Source: Deefgea piscis
GTDB lineage: Bacteria; Pseudomonadota; Gammaproteobacteria; Burkholderiales; Chitinibacteraceae
DNA: 64,000 bases
Reading direction: 5' to 3'
NCBI RefSeq assembly: GCF_019665785.1
Contig: NZ_CP081149.1
Coordinates: 1 to 64,000, forward strand
Part shown: piece by piece, positions 49,077 through 58,566 of the stretch
Numbering within the stretch: position 1 is the stretch's first letter
Layout: every line of letters begins with the position of its first letter
Position numbers and translations under genes: made by a program
The notes under the pieces: generated by a model
Seen by the model: the letters and a program-made list of their open reading frames with translations, nothing else
Databases searched by the model: none
What the model was told of the DNA's origin: nothing

Positions 49077-49765
49077 GCTGTTTCCAATGCTGGCCAAGCT
49101 AAATCTATTGCGCAGCGATGATTTGAATATTCAAAATGTAAAATTTGACGGCTACTGGCTTCAACGGCTTTGGATGAGGCATGCCACAACAACGGTGACA
49201 TCAACAAAATATCGCCAGCTTCTGCCTCGCACTGCGTTATATCACATGCAGATAAATCCAATTCAGTACGAACAATACCACCCAGATGTGAACGAGGAAT
49301 CACTTTCAAACAGCCATTTTGACTGGTCGTGCGATCTAAATGAAGACGCATAGTTAACATCGACTGCAAGACATCCAACGGAGGCTGAACATGGTTAATA
49401 TTTTCTTTATTCGACCATGGACCCCAGCCCTCAGCATTAAACGTCTGTGCTGCAGTCACTGTTAAGTCTTGATGCCAAGTTACCAACCAATTTTGCTGCG
49501 GCGTTTTATCAAAAAAGATCGACCGCACCAAATGTACGGGCTCTTTTAATAACCCTTGAGCCAAACGAGCAATCTCATCTTGCAACGCTAAAGCTAGCAC
49601 TGCGGCATTTTTCTGATGAATTTGCCGCACGCCACCACGACCTGCAGCCACGGCAAACTCACCCATTTGCACTTTTAACTCAACGCACTGCTCAACCGTT
49701 AGCACACCGCGTAACCACGCAAAACCTTGCTCAGCTATATCAATCCGTACTGAACTCAATTCCAC
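49073..49765 (-). CDS. Phytanoyl-CoA dioxygenase family protein
   Basis: Fe(II)/2-oxoglutarate oxygenase fold of 230 residues. The metal-binding HxD is in VTWHQDLTV and the distal His in LLWHASSKA, with the 2OG-binding Arg in the following SSRQILHFEY. The middle (RLHLDRTTSQNGCLKVIPRSHLGG) is the family core. Found in a glycosyltransferase operon, it may hydroxylate a sugar, lipid or amino-acid substituent of the surface polysaccharide; this is an inference from context. Confidence 0.88.
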   Translation of the reverse strand: MELSSVRIDIAEQGFAWLRGVLTVEQCVELKVQMGEFAVAAGRGGVRQIHQKNAAVLALALQDEIARLAQGLLKEPVHLVRSIFFDKTPQQNWLVTWHQDLTVTAAQTFNAEGWGPWSNKENINHVQPPLDVLQSMLTMRLHLDRTTSQNGCLKVIPRSHLGGIVRTELDLSACDITQCEAEAGDILLMSPLLWHASSKAVEASSRQILHFEYSNHRCAIDLAWPALETA

Positions 49766-50562
49766 GTGCCAACTCCAAGCAGTCGTTTAATTTTTCGGGT
49801 CAATGATAGTGGTAGTGCCAACGATGCCGCCGCTTTGCCCATATTGAGCAAGGACTGTGGCTGCCAATCAAAGTAGCGCGCGAGGATTTTGATTCGCATT
49901 GCTTGCTGTTGGCGGCGGCGGCTCATCGAAATACCGCTGTCGTTGTATTCAGAGCGCGTCAGCACTTCGACTAAATTGGCGGTTTGGTAGCGAGCAACAA
50001 AGGCCCAGAAATACGCAAAATCTTCCGCCGCCTGGCAATCGATTGGATAAAGGCCGATTTCCTTCACACCCGCAGTGCGAAACATCACGCTCGGATGCGT
50101 AAAGGCATTGTCTTTATGCATCTGCCGCACAATTTGCGCGTGCGTTTGTGGTTGATTCAGCGTAAAGCGATCACCCGAGGCATCAAAAAAAGTCACCGCA
50201 CTACCGAGTAAATACACTTCGGGGTATTGGTCTAGAAAGGCCACCTGACGCGCGATGCGATCAGATACACACAGGTCGTCGCAATCGAGCCGCGCAACAA
50301 ATTCATAGCCCGCTGCCAAAATCGCTTCTAGCCCAGTATTGAGTGCGTATTCAATGCCACAATTGTGCGGCAAATAATAAAATTTGAGCTCACCTTTGGC
50401 GCGCCACGCGGCGCGGCATAAGGCTTCGTCGATGGTCGCACGCGTACTGCCGTCGTCAACAATCACCGCGTCAACACACTCATCCGCGCCGACCGAGGCC
50501 AAGGACGCCGCTAAACCTTGCGGATTATTAAAATGGGGGATCAAAAGTGCAGCGCGGTTCAT
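49756..50562 (-). CDS. Glycosyltransferase family 2 protein
   Basis: GT-A transferase of 268 residues: MNRAALLIPHFNNPQGLAASLASVG, VIVDDGSTRATIDE, GIEYALNTGL, ARLDCDDLCVSDRIARQVAFLDQYPEVYLLG (DxD-like DCDD). Shares the whole layout and many residues with the gene at 48240-49076. It overlaps the dioxygenase start by ten bases. Confidence 0.9.
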   Translation of the reverse strand: MNRAALLIPHFNNPQGLAASLASVGADECVDAVIVDDGSTRATIDEALCRAAWRAKGELKFYYLPHNCGIEYALNTGLEAILAAGYEFVARLDCDDLCVSDRIARQVAFLDQYPEVYLLGSAVTFFDASGDRFTLNQPQTHAQIVRQMHKDNAFTHPSVMFRTAGVKEIGLYPIDCQAAEDFAYFWAFVARYQTANLVEVLTRSEYNDSGISMSRRRQQQAMRIKILARYFDWQPQSLLNMGKAAASLALPLSLTRKIKRLLGVGTWN

Positions 50563-50682
50563 GGCAGGCTTTAGGCGGTGAATGCGCTATTTTAACGGTT
50601 TTCACCCGCAAAATCGCGCATTCTGGCGTAACAAGATGTCGCAAATGCCAGCCCATTCGGTATGAACGGTCAGCAAAGCGGC

Positions 50683-51780
50683 TTAAGCGTCGTGATGATC
50701 AGTGAGTAGCGCCTGCCAGCGATCAATCAACGCGTCCTGCGAATAGCATTTTGCGCGTTGCTTGAGCCATTCACTTAACTCGGCAGCATGCGTTTGCTGC
50801 GCAATGATTAAATCGGCCAACGCTGCGCCGCTGGCTTCACCAACGACAAATTCATCGCGCCGTTCGGCAAACAGCTCATACACCCCACCGGCATTGGTGC
50901 TCGCCAGCAGCACGCCCATCGGCATGGACTCAAGCACCACCAAAGGGCAGCCTTCAAAACCCGACGTCAGCAATAAAACATCAGCACTCGCTAGATAATC
51001 GCTGACATTATCTTGCCGTCCAACCAAGGTGATTTGCCCGCTCAAGCGCCGCTCAGCAGCGACGGCGAGTAGCCAAGTCTCCAGCGGGCCATCGCCAACG
51101 ACAGTGAGATGCGCCGCGACGTTTTTGGCATTGAGCGCCGCCAGCGTATCCAGCCACAAGTGCGGCTGCTTTTCAGTCGCAATTCGGCCAATAAACACCA
51201 AGCGCAATGGCGCAGGGTCAGCGCGCGGCACGGCGCTCGGCATTGCTTGTGCGGCATCGACAAAATTGGGCAGCACTTGCCAACTTGGTTTGGCGGTACA
51301 GCCCAGCCAGCGCGCCATTGAATCTTTGGCGTGATTAGACACAAACAGCAATTCATCCAACTGCCGATACACAAATTGGCACGCCATGCGATGCACTGGG
51401 TTCATTTTGGCAAACTGATCGAGCTCATAAAACGGCCCATGCACCCAAGCCATTACCCGTTTATTTAAACCCAGCGTTGCCGCGTACGCCATATACAGCG
51501 GCAGTAAAAATGTCCCGGCAATCACCACATCCTGCTCGCGAGCCACTCGGCGCGCGGCGCGCCAACCGGCCAGCCATGTCCATGGTTTAAGCGGCTGCCA
51601 CATACTCGACAAATCAACGACTTGCACTTGGCTAATTCGTGAAGTCCATAAATTACGATTGCCGCCCAGCAGCACCAGCGTCACCGTGAAACCGCGTGCG
51701 GCTAACGCTTCACCGACCAAGACCGCGCAGCGCTCAACGCCACCCAGACCCAAATCACGTAAAAAAATAGCGATTTTCAT
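50683..51780 (-). CDS. Glycosyltransferase family 4 protein
   Basis: GT-B transferase of 365 residues from MKIAIFLRDLGLGGVERCAVLV. The donor-binding half has FIGRIATEKQPHLWLDTL, VVGDGPLETWLL and the conserved LLTSGFEGCPLVVLESMPMGVLLASTNAGGVYELF. The start overlaps the preceding stop as ATGA. About 120 bases separate it from the next gene. Acceptor and sugar unknown. Confidence 0.9.
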   Translation of the reverse strand: MKIAIFLRDLGLGGVERCAVLVGEALAARGFTVTLVLLGGNRNLWTSRISQVQVVDLSSMWQPLKPWTWLAGWRAARRVAREQDVVIAGTFLLPLYMAYAATLGLNKRVMAWVHGPFYELDQFAKMNPVHRMACQFVYRQLDELLFVSNHAKDSMARWLGCTAKPSWQVLPNFVDAAQAMPSAVPRADPAPLRLVFIGRIATEKQPHLWLDTLAALNAKNVAAHLTVVGDGPLETWLLAVAAERRLSGQITLVGRQDNVSDYLASADVLLLTSGFEGCPLVVLESMPMGVLLASTNAGGVYELFAERRDEFVVGEASGAALADLIIAQQTHAAELSEWLKQRAKCYSQDALIDRWQALLTDHHDA

Positions 51781-52787
51781 GCTTGCGCTCGTTTGATGAT
51801 TTGCCACACGCGATCACTGATCAACATACGGCATAATTGTTTATGCCATTTTTTGGCTTCTGACTGGGGTATGGGTAGCTTAGCCTTTATAGAAAAAGCG
51901 TCAAAGCACATACCCAGGCTCACGCCTTGCGTGCGCTGCAAAGCATCTAACCAAGCCTCAGCCAGCGCGGGTTGGCTTGTCGGAGAAAACTGCGCGATTT
52001 GCAATAGCATCGCAAACACACTGCGACACTCGCTCACTGTTAGTACACGAGCCGGTTCTAGCAGCTCAGCCCATTCGCTCGCTACGGCTTGCAAGGGCAA
52101 AGGTAGCGCTTGCCTAGCGTAATTAAGGCGAATTTTCTGTGCGGTGGCGCGCAGTTGCTGTTTTTTAGCCTGCGTAATTTGCCCAGCATGACAGCGATAA
52201 TCGAGCAGCACCGCTGGCACACCAGTAAACACCGCGCCTTGCAAAGCCAAACGGCACCAGAGGGCGTAGTCTTCGGCGTGAATCGCGCCCGCGTCGTAAC
52301 CTGCGTCTTTGACTAAACTGGCGCGCAACATCACCGTGGGATGCGCCAGCGTTGAATTAAACAGCAAGCCGGTTTTAATGCTGGCATCGGTACTTTGCGT
52401 TTGCCATTCACCCGAGCGATCGCCAATAAAGCGCACCCAAGTGCCACAAATATCAGCGCCGGTTTGGGCCAAGCGCGCCAATTGCATTTCAAGCCGCTGT
52501 GGCCAGCAAATATCATCAGCATCAATGCGCGCCAGCCATTGCCCTTGCGCCAAAGCAATGGCTTCGTTCAGCGTGGCGATCAAGCCGCGATTTTCGCGGC
52601 TAATCACCTTAAAGCGCGGATCGCTCGCCGCAGCTTGCTGCAATAAAGCCCAAGTGCCATCCGTAGAGCCATCGTCAATCGCAATACATTCCCACTGGGT
52701 ATAAGTTTGAGCCTTAATTGAATCAAGGGTTTGCTGTAGATACACCTCGGAATTAAAACAAGGCAAAAGAAAAGAAACCAAACTCAT
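51777..52787 (-). CDS. Glycosyltransferase family 2 protein
   Basis: GT-A transferase of 336 residues: SLVSFLLPCFNSEVYLQQTLDSIKAQTYTQWECIAIDDGSTDGT, ENRGLIATLNEAIALAQGQWLARIDADD (DxD motif DADD) and a helical C-terminus. The start is ATG 52787, adjacent to the flippase stop. Part of the polysaccharide run. Confidence 0.92.
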   Translation of the reverse strand: MSLVSFLLPCFNSEVYLQQTLDSIKAQTYTQWECIAIDDGSTDGTWALLQQAAASDPRFKVISRENRGLIATLNEAIALAQGQWLARIDADDICWPQRLEMQLARLAQTGADICGTWVRFIGDRSGEWQTQSTDASIKTGLLFNSTLAHPTVMLRASLVKDAGYDAGAIHAEDYALWCRLALQGAVFTGVPAVLLDYRCHAGQITQAKKQQLRATAQKIRLNYARQALPLPLQAVASEWAELLEPARVLTVSECRSVFAMLLQIAQFSPTSQPALAEAWLDALQRTQGVSLGMCFDAFSIKAKLPIPQSEAKKWHKQLCRMLISDRVWQIIKRAQA

Positions 52788-54088
52788 CAAGGATTTGTCC
52801 TTATTGCTTTAGCTTGGCGAAAAATCGGTCGTGCGCGCCACCAAAAAGCCAGCACGATAAATAATTCCACACACAACACACTTTGCGCCGCACGCACGCC
52901 GCCTTGCGCCGAGCCGGGCACCCACCAACACATCAAGATCACATTCAGTATCCCTGCTGCCACCAACACACGGCTGAAATAGCCTTCAAACCCAAATACC
53001 AGCAAGGTTTGCTGCCCATACACTAGAGACAAAGCGCCGAGCAAAATCACCGGTGCAAACCACATCATCACCGCTTGTGAGTCACTTAACGCTAAAAAAG
53101 CCTTGGATAAAGAAAAATCAGCACCAAACCACGCCACGCTGATCGGTGTGAGTAGCGGCAAAAACAGCGCCAGCATCAAGGCCATGCTTAAACCCACTGC
53201 ACCTTGAATCAAAAACGCTTTGCGAATTAAACGCACTGCCGCTGGCTGATCGGTAGCCGCTAATTGGGCAATCCGTGGATAAGTGGCTTGCACCAAGGGG
53301 CCAATCAAGCCTTGGGCGATATACACCAGCTTGCTGGCTGCAGCAAATAAGCCCACTTGCACTGGGGTCGAAAATAAACCGAGTAATACCGTGGTTGATG
53401 TGGTGTAAAGACTGGTTGAAATCGCCGACAGGAAAAACGGCCAGCTGGCTCTGAGCGCGGTTTTGAGCTCGGAATAATGAATCCTTACCCACGCCGGTTT
53501 GGCCACGCCCCAACCGGTTAACCACCAGACCACGCCCGCCAAAATTTGCGGTGTAGCTTGTAAAATCACCGCCAACACGATGTCATTGGGGCCACTCACC
53601 CACAGCAATAAAAAGCCCAAGGTCAGAGCACGTGCCAAGACCATTAAGCCCGAAGCGAGCTGCAGTTTTTCAAAGCCTTGGAAATACCAGATTGGGAACA
53701 ACACCGAGCTAAGGATATATAGCTGGCTCCACAAGAAAACCTCAGAATGCGCTTGCCAGCTACCTACAGTCAAAGTCAGCAGCAATAAAATCAGGCTAGA
53801 CACCAGCATCAGCCCGAGCTTGGCCCAAGTCACGCGCCAAAAAATCCTCGCTGCAGCTTTTGGGTCATCACGTACTTGCGCCACATCGCGCACTGCCGAT
53901 AAATTAAAACCAAAATCGGTGAGCAAAACGCCGTATTGAATCGCCGCAAAGGCGTAATTCATTACGCCAAAGCCTTCGGTGCCTAATTGCACCAATAAAA
54001 ACGGGAAGGTAACAAAGGACACCACATAATTAAGGCCCTGTACCAAGTACAAGGCGATAATATTAGAACGCAAACGCGTATCAAACAC
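52787..54088 (-). CDS. Oligosaccharide flippase, Wzx-like
   Basis: Multipass membrane protein of 433 residues with about 12-14 hydrophobic segments, of the MOP/polysaccharide-transporter family. The opening NIIALYLVQGLNYVVSFVTFPFLLVQLGTEGFGVMNYAFAAIQYGVLLTDFGFNLSA is characteristic. It would flip undecaprenyl-linked oligosaccharide units to the periplasm. It is the first gene of the minus-strand glycan operon; no Wzy-like polymerase is visible in the cluster. Confidence 0.92.
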   Translation of the reverse strand: MFDTRLRSNIIALYLVQGLNYVVSFVTFPFLLVQLGTEGFGVMNYAFAAIQYGVLLTDFGFNLSAVRDVAQVRDDPKAAARIFWRVTWAKLGLMLVSSLILLLLTLTVGSWQAHSEVFLWSQLYILSSVLFPIWYFQGFEKLQLASGLMVLARALTLGFLLLWVSGPNDIVLAVILQATPQILAGVVWWLTGWGVAKPAWVRIHYSELKTALRASWPFFLSAISTSLYTTSTTVLLGLFSTPVQVGLFAAASKLVYIAQGLIGPLVQATYPRIAQLAATDQPAAVRLIRKAFLIQGAVGLSMALMLALFLPLLTPISVAWFGADFSLSKAFLALSDSQAVMMWFAPVILLGALSLVYGQQTLLVFGFEGYFSRVLVAAGILNVILMCWWVPGSAQGGVRAAQSVLCVELFIVLAFWWRARPIFRQAKAIRTNP

Positions 54089-54150
54089 TCACTACCCCTT
54101 CGCCGCTACCGCGCCCAAACGCAATCAATGCCCGCATTTTACGCTAGCCA

Positions 54151-54188
54151 TAAAAAAACGCTGTAACACCATGTTTACAGCGTTTTTA
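54151..54188 (-). terminator. Intrinsic terminator after the MCP gene
   Basis: AAAAACGCTGTAA / TTACAGCGTTTTT with an eight-base loop and T run, 18 bases after the MCP stop. It insulates the chemoreceptor gene from the flippase operon. Confidence 0.88.
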
Positions 54189-54205
54189 ACCTCAGAGACG
54201 AAAAG

Positions 54206-55849
54206 CTAGAACAAAGTCATATCATCATCGCTACCACTACTGACTTTAAAATACGCTGTATCACCGCGCAAAGCCTCAGCCACTTGCTTGATATTGCCGC
54301 TGGTAATGGCCACCGATTGCGCTGCGGAGGAATGATCAAGGCTGGAGTGCGAGATTTTTTCGACTGAATCGGCAATATCGTCGGTATTGCGGCTAATTTC
54401 TTCTAGCGCATCGTGAATTTGCGCCATATCTTTACTCGCGGTGATTGAGGCGCTTAACACTTGCTGCATTTCCGATTGCGCGACATTAATCAAACTGACC
54501 CCAGAACCAACCCGCTCGACGCTTTGCTTGATGGTTTTCATAATTTCATCAGTCATAACACCAATACCAGCAATCATTTCGCCAATTGAGCGTGCCGAGC
54601 CAGTGGTACGATCGGCCAGTTTGCGCACTTCATCTGCCACCACGGCAAATCCTCGCCCAGCTTCACCGGCACGCGCCGCCTCAATCGCGGCATTTAAAGC
54701 CAATAAATTAGTTTGATCGGCGACTTCGCGAATCGTGGTGACAATTAAATTAATTTCGCTCATTTGCACATGTAACTGGCCAATATGCTGCGCCGACATC
54801 GACACACTTTGCTCAACACTGAGCACCTCATCCGTAACCTCTTGCAATACCCGCGTGGTTTTCATCGCCGCCTCGCCCGTTGCCGAGACTTGACCAAATG
54901 CCCCAGTCGCTTGCTTGGCCATATTCGCCATTGTGCTGGCGAGCTGATCGACATTGGCAGAAATTTGCTGCGCATTTTGACTTTGCGCCTCACTTGAGAG
55001 CGATAAATGCTGGGCTTGATCCGTTAATTGCTCGGCACTGCCCAATAACATCGCGGTCTGTCCGTTCAAGCTAGAAATCACATCAGTCCAACGTCCACGC
55101 ATACGCGATAGCGTCGCCAGCAAGCTAGTTTGATCCCCCTCTTTGACCGGCACGATATAGGTTAAATCACCTTGCTCTAAATAATGTGCCGCCTCATTAC
55201 CCACCGAGGGCTCTCCGCCCAATATTTTCATAATAAAACGGTACAGAAAGAGACCGCCAAGACCTGCCACGATCACTAAAACAAAGCTCATGCTTAAACC
55301 GAGCCAAAAAATCGCGTCTACCTTGCGATCAATCTCTTTCGCCGTTTGCGATTGCAAAGCATCCACCGCGAGCTGCATTTGATCAATCTGCGCTTGCAAA
55401 GCATTCGTTTGCGCGTCAAAACCTGTTTGCGGCGCTTTCATCAGCACATTACCAGCTTCTCGGCTTTGACCGTAAGTGGCGACCATTTGCAGCCCAGTCG
55501 TCAATAATTGACGCGCATTGGCTTGCAACAAATCAGCTGAAGCTTGCATCTTGGGCGCCAGCTGACTGATTGCAGCGATATTTTTTTCGGCACTGGCAAG
55601 GGATTTTTTAGCGTCAGCAATACCATCGCTCTCTTGAGTTACCGCAGAGTCGGTAATGTACTGCTGGATCTGCACCACATCGTATTTCACTTGTACCAAA
55701 GACTTCACCAAAGGATCGATCTCAGTGTGTTCGTACTGGCGTAGCGACTGAAGCTGATTCAAAAAAACAAACAGCAGCACGATCTGCAGCAATGCAACGC
55801 TAATGACAATTGCGATAAACGCGATCAATAAAGGCTTAATGTTTTTCAT
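54206..55849 (-). CDS. Methyl-accepting chemotaxis protein
   Basis: Chemoreceptor of 547 residues, complete. TM1 at about 7-30, a helical periplasmic domain (residues 31-185, four-helix-bundle pattern), TM2 near 188-208, HAMP, and a long cytoplasmic coiled coil. The signalling tip is intact: [40 protein letters not shown]. The acidic C-terminus [10 protein letters not shown] does not carry a CheR-binding NWETF tail. It is a single gene between the polysaccharide and pilus operons. Confidence 0.95.
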   Translation of the reverse strand: MKNIKPLLIAFIAIVISVALLQIVLLFVFLNQLQSLRQYEHTEIDPLVKSLVQVKYDVVQIQQYITDSAVTQESDGIADAKKSLASAEKNIAAISQLAPKMQASADLLQANARQLLTTGLQMVATYGQSREAGNVLMKAPQTGFDAQTNALQAQIDQMQLAVDALQSQTAKEIDRKVDAIFWLGLSMSFVLVIVAGLGGLFLYRFIMKILGGEPSVGNEAAHYLEQGDLTYIVPVKEGDQTSLLATLSRMRGRWTDVISSLNGQTAMLLGSAEQLTDQAQHLSLSSEAQSQNAQQISANVDQLASTMANMAKQATGAFGQVSATGEAAMKTTRVLQEVTDEVLSVEQSVSMSAQHIGQLHVQMSEINLIVTTIREVADQTNLLALNAAIEAARAGEAGRGFAVVADEVRKLADRTTGSARSIGEMIAGIGVMTDEIMKTIKQSVERVGSGVSLINVAQSEMQQVLSASITASKDMAQIHDALEEISRNTDDIADSVEKISHSSLDHSSAAQSVAITSGNIKQVAEALRGDTAYFKVSSGSDDDMTLF

Positions 55850-55934
55850 CGATCCTCCCAGTCAACAGCACATCAAAACGATGCATTTCTTATTCAAGCA
55901 CTACCTAGCTGAAATACATATGACAATTTAATAA

Positions 55935-56477
55935 TTATTTTCTGACATCGACCACAGAGCCAGGCTTAGCCCCCGCTGGCACAGATGCAATTTTCCCATC
56001 CAACCATTGCACTTTACCGCGCGGGCCAATTAATTCACCGTTAAAACGCCGTAGTTGCGAAGCCACTGGCATTGCTGCAACCGGCGCGCTCGCTTGCAAT
56101 TGCTGACGTTGTTGTGGGGTATAAAATAATCGCCCCCAGTCGGCCTGCACTGGCATGGCCCAACACAGCAGTAGCAATACGCTGTATTTGGCTTTGTTCA
56201 GATTATGTTTTGATGATTTTAAGTGCCTGCGGCACATTGTTTTACAATCGCAGTCCGCGACGGGGACCCCATTTTCTTTGACTCGCCAAAGAAAATGGGG
56301 GAAAAGAAAGGCGACCCGAGCGCGCCCAGCTCCGCTGTGCCCTCGATTGTCGTGAGCCAAACGATAAAACCGTTTGTCTCCCTCCGCACTCGGTGCGCTT
56401 GGACGGGGTTTAAAGCCCCAGCTCGACGAGCGCGGCACAGCATCTACAAAAAATCTCAACATTGCCCTGTATTTCAT
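55935..56477 (-). CDS. mshK: MshK-like pilus protein, N-terminus rebuilt by a mobile element insertion
   Basis: Small periplasmic protein of an MSHA-type pilus operon. Mature part: DWGRLFYTPQQRQQLQAS..SQLRRFNGELIGPRGKVQWLDGKIASVPAG, preceded by VLLLLCWAMPVQA, a signal-peptide core. The start ATG 56477 overlaps the mshJ stop (ATGA). Between start and signal peptide lies the 277-bp element B plus an 8-bp duplication, exactly 95 codons, stop-free. So the gene now encodes either a 180-residue protein with an internal hydrophobic segment or, from ATG 56237 inside the element, a 100-residue protein starting MCRRHLKSSKHNLNKAKYS. Without the insert it would start MKYSVLLLLCWAMPVQA. Whether the pilus still works cannot be told. 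Confidence 0.75.
   Translation of the reverse strand: MKYRAMLRFFVDAVPRSSSWGFKPRPSAPSAEGDKRFYRLAHDNRGHSGAGRARVAFLFPHFLWRVKENGVPVADCDCKTMCRRHLKSSKHNLNKAKYSVLLLLCWAMPVQADWGRLFYTPQQRQQLQASAPVAAMPVASQLRRFNGELIGPRGKVQWLDGKIASVPAGAKPGSVVDVRK
56182..56189 (+). repeat. Target-site duplication, left of element B
   Basis: CTGTATTT on the plus strand (AAATACAG on the minus), identical to 56467-56474. Confidence 0.85.
56190..56466 (-). mobile_element. Miniature inverted-repeat element, copy B (277 bp) within mshK
   Basis: Reads GGCAATGTTGAGATTTTTTG at one end and (complement) GGCTTTGTTCAGATTATGTT at the other; 12 of the first 15 bases match. It is bracketed by perfect 8-bp copies of AAATACAG (56182-56189 and 56467-56474). 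A 13-bp hairpin with eight-base loop lies at 56267-56300. Closely related over its length to copy A. It has no transposase. The GGC.(A/T)TGTT ends recall IS6- or IS5/IS903-type ends, but no family can be assigned by eye. Confidence 0.88.
56467..56474 (+). repeat. Target-site duplication, right of element B
   Basis: Identical octamer to 56182-56189, including the bases right after the mshK start codon. Confidence 0.85.
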
Positions 56478-57061
56478 CGTGGCTCCGTTGCCAGCGCTTG
56501 AATCGTTAACCATAGATAATCACAGTTCAGGGCAATGCCACTGGGTTGGGCCAAGCTCATTTCGCAGCGCGCTGGCGCGGCAAAGCCCGGTTGCTGAGTC
56601 AGCCAAAGCGTAAAACTCGACAGCGCGTCTTCGTCGCGCAATTGCAGTTGGATATTTAGCGGGCTGGCAACAGTGTGTAAGTTCGCCATCGGACTCGCTG
56701 CAGACCAAGGCTGTGGCGCTTGCAATTGATACTGCAATTGCTGCTGTGGGTTTTGTTGTCGATAGAGCGCTAGCGCTTGCAAATACTCAAGGCGATGCTC
56801 AGCACCGAGCATCAATTGGGCGTTCAGGCGATTAAACTGCGCTTGATGCTGCTGAATATTTTGCCACGCCTGCTGGCGCTGACTCACTTGCTGGCGCAGC
56901 TGATCTAAAGTCTGCTGCAAGCGATCTTGCTCGTATTGGCTCCAAGACCAATATCGATGAGCGCCCCATAGCAATACCCCTGCCACAAGCAGCGCGGCAG
57001 TCAGCCAGCATAAAGCCAGTTGTAGCGATTTTTCCAATGGCCAACTGAATGCGCGATTCAT
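56474..57061 (-). CDS. mshJ: MshJ-like pilus assembly protein (PilO-type)
   Basis: Bitopic inner-membrane protein of 195 residues with one membrane segment (LALCWLTAALLVAGVLLWGAHRYW) followed by a coiled coil rich in Gln and Leu and a small C-terminal periplasmic domain, the layout of PilO/MshJ. It overlaps mshI by four bases and ends at the mshK start. With MshI it would form the alignment platform of the pilus machine. Confidence 0.8.
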   Translation of the reverse strand: MNRAFSWPLEKSLQLALCWLTAALLVAGVLLWGAHRYWSWSQYEQDRLQQTLDQLRQQVSQRQQAWQNIQQHQAQFNRLNAQLMLGAEHRLEYLQALALYRQQNPQQQLQYQLQAPQPWSAASPMANLHTVASPLNIQLQLRDEDALSSFTLWLTQQPGFAAPARCEMSLAQPSGIALNCDYLWLTIQALATEPR

Positions 57062-58566
57062 TGCGCCACCTGCTGCGAGCTCGCTAATGTCAGTTGCAAT
57101 ACAAAATCCATCGGCTGCGCTGCTGCTGATTCATGGTTGGCACTGGTGCGCACGTCAGTTTGGCTAGGCAGTAGTGCCACTTTGGCATTGGGCCAGCGCT
57201 GCAATTGCGCGGCCAATTGCTTCATTTGCTGCCACGCTTGCTGCTCCGTTGCTTCAGCGCTGGCACGCAAAGTGACTTTGATTTGCTGCGCTCGCAGCGG
57301 CAAACTCGGATCGGTAGCAGCCACCAAGCCCGCCGTTCCCGTTTGCCACTGAAAATTAATTAATTGCAGCTGCGTAAACGGCGCCAACACCTGACTAAAA
57401 CGCTGCGCGGTCTCTTCTGCACTGGGCCAATTGGCAATGTCTCGCTGATATAGCTGCACAAGTGCTTGCATTTGCACCGGATCAATGGCGCTGGCCGTCT
57501 GTTGCCAGCTGGCTAATTGCTGCGCTTCATGCTCAATTTGCTGCTGCAAACTCGGCCATTGTGTCTGCAGTGTTTGACCATGCCATAGCGCAAAACTAAG
57601 CAGTATTGCCGCCAAAGCCAAAACTGAAAATGCCCCCAGCTCAATACGTCTGGATAATTGTTTGGCGCGAGCAAAACGCAGCACTGCAGGCTGCGCATAT
57701 TGATTTGGCAAATTCAGGCGAAATAATGCCGCAACCAAGACATCCAGCCAGCTTGAGCACTCACTGGGCAACTGCAATTGCTGACGCAAAAAAGCCAGAT
57801 CCACTTGCAAATCAAGCTTTAATTCGTCGCCGTCTACCGCCAAATCCGCGGCCACTTGCTGTAGCGACTGGGCAATGTGGCTGTCAAATAAAGTCCAGAC
57901 CTGCAAAACTTCATCGCGCGCCATAACACGCAGCGTCGTCAAATATTGCCGCGCACGCCGTACTTCTTGAATAATTTCTTGCGCTTGCGCCAATAAACCC
58001 TGAGTTGAATCCAAACGACCTAAACGAGAAAACTGCAAAGCGCCATTGGCAAAATAGCTTTGCCGCAGCGTCTCGGGGGTCGAGCGCGACATAACGAGTA
58101 AGTGCGGCCAATCCAGCGACAATTTTTGCAGTAAATTTTGCGTTAACAGCGCCACCGAATACACGCCAACAATCGCGCATTGCACCGCCAATAAAGTCGC
58201 AATCAGCGCATTGAGAAGATCTTCATTGAGTAAGGCCGACAACTGCAATTGATCTTGCGCGCCAAGCTGGCGATGCACCTGTCCTTGCCGATAAGGCGCG
58301 CCGCGATAGCGCTGTTCGAGCTTACGCGCCATCAAGCGCTGCTGATCTTTACGCGCCAAATGGGGAATCATTTCTTGTTGAAAGTCTTCCTCAGCTAAAT
58401 CGGTCAAAATATAAAATAAGCTCTGTTGCTGCTGCAGCGCGAACTGCGCCAAGTCGGCAAGGCCAGCAGCATCGTGATTAAAATGCGCTAAGGGCCGCGC
58501 GCCTTGATTGGACCAGCACAAGGCGGCGATATGCGTTGGCGTTAGCAGCAAGACTAGGCGCTTCAT
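57058..58566 (-). CDS. mshI: MshI-like pilus assembly protein (PilM/PilN-type fusion)
   Basis: 502 residues: an N-terminal actin-like PilM-type half (MKRLVLLLTPTHIAALCWSNQG.., KLEQRYRGAPYRQGQVHRQLG), one membrane segment near 320-340 (LGAFSVLALAAILLSFALW) and a periplasmic PilN-like coiled coil and ferredoxin-like half. This combined layout is that of MshI. Start and stop overlap the neighbours as ATGA, so it is tightly coupled. Confidence 0.78.
   Translation of the reverse strand: MKRLVLLLTPTHIAALCWSNQGARPLAHFNHDAAGLADLAQFALQQQQSLFYILTDLAEEDFQQEMIPHLARKDQQRLMARKLEQRYRGAPYRQGQVHRQLGAQDQLQLSALLNEDLLNALIATLLAVQCAIVGVYSVALLTQNLLQKLSLDWPHLLVMSRSTPETLRQSYFANGALQFSRLGRLDSTQGLLAQAQEIIQEVRRARQYLTTLRVMARDEVLQVWTLFDSHIAQSLQQVAADLAVDGDELKLDLQVDLAFLRQQLQLPSECSSWLDVLVAALFRLNLPNQYAQPAVLRFARAKQLSRRIELGAFSVLALAAILLSFALWHGQTLQTQWPSLQQQIEHEAQQLASWQQTASAIDPVQMQALVQLYQRDIANWPSAEETAQRFSQVLAPFTQLQLINFQWQTGTAGLVAATDPSLPLRAQQIKVTLRASAEATEQQAWQQMKQLAAQLQRWPNAKVALLPSQTDVRTSANHESAAAQPMDFVLQLTLASSQQVAQ

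Noticed and set aside
56190..56466. Copy B as a coding domain that mshK naturally carries
   Set aside because: The same DNA occurs at 24736 in intergenic sequence, and target duplications flank it here.
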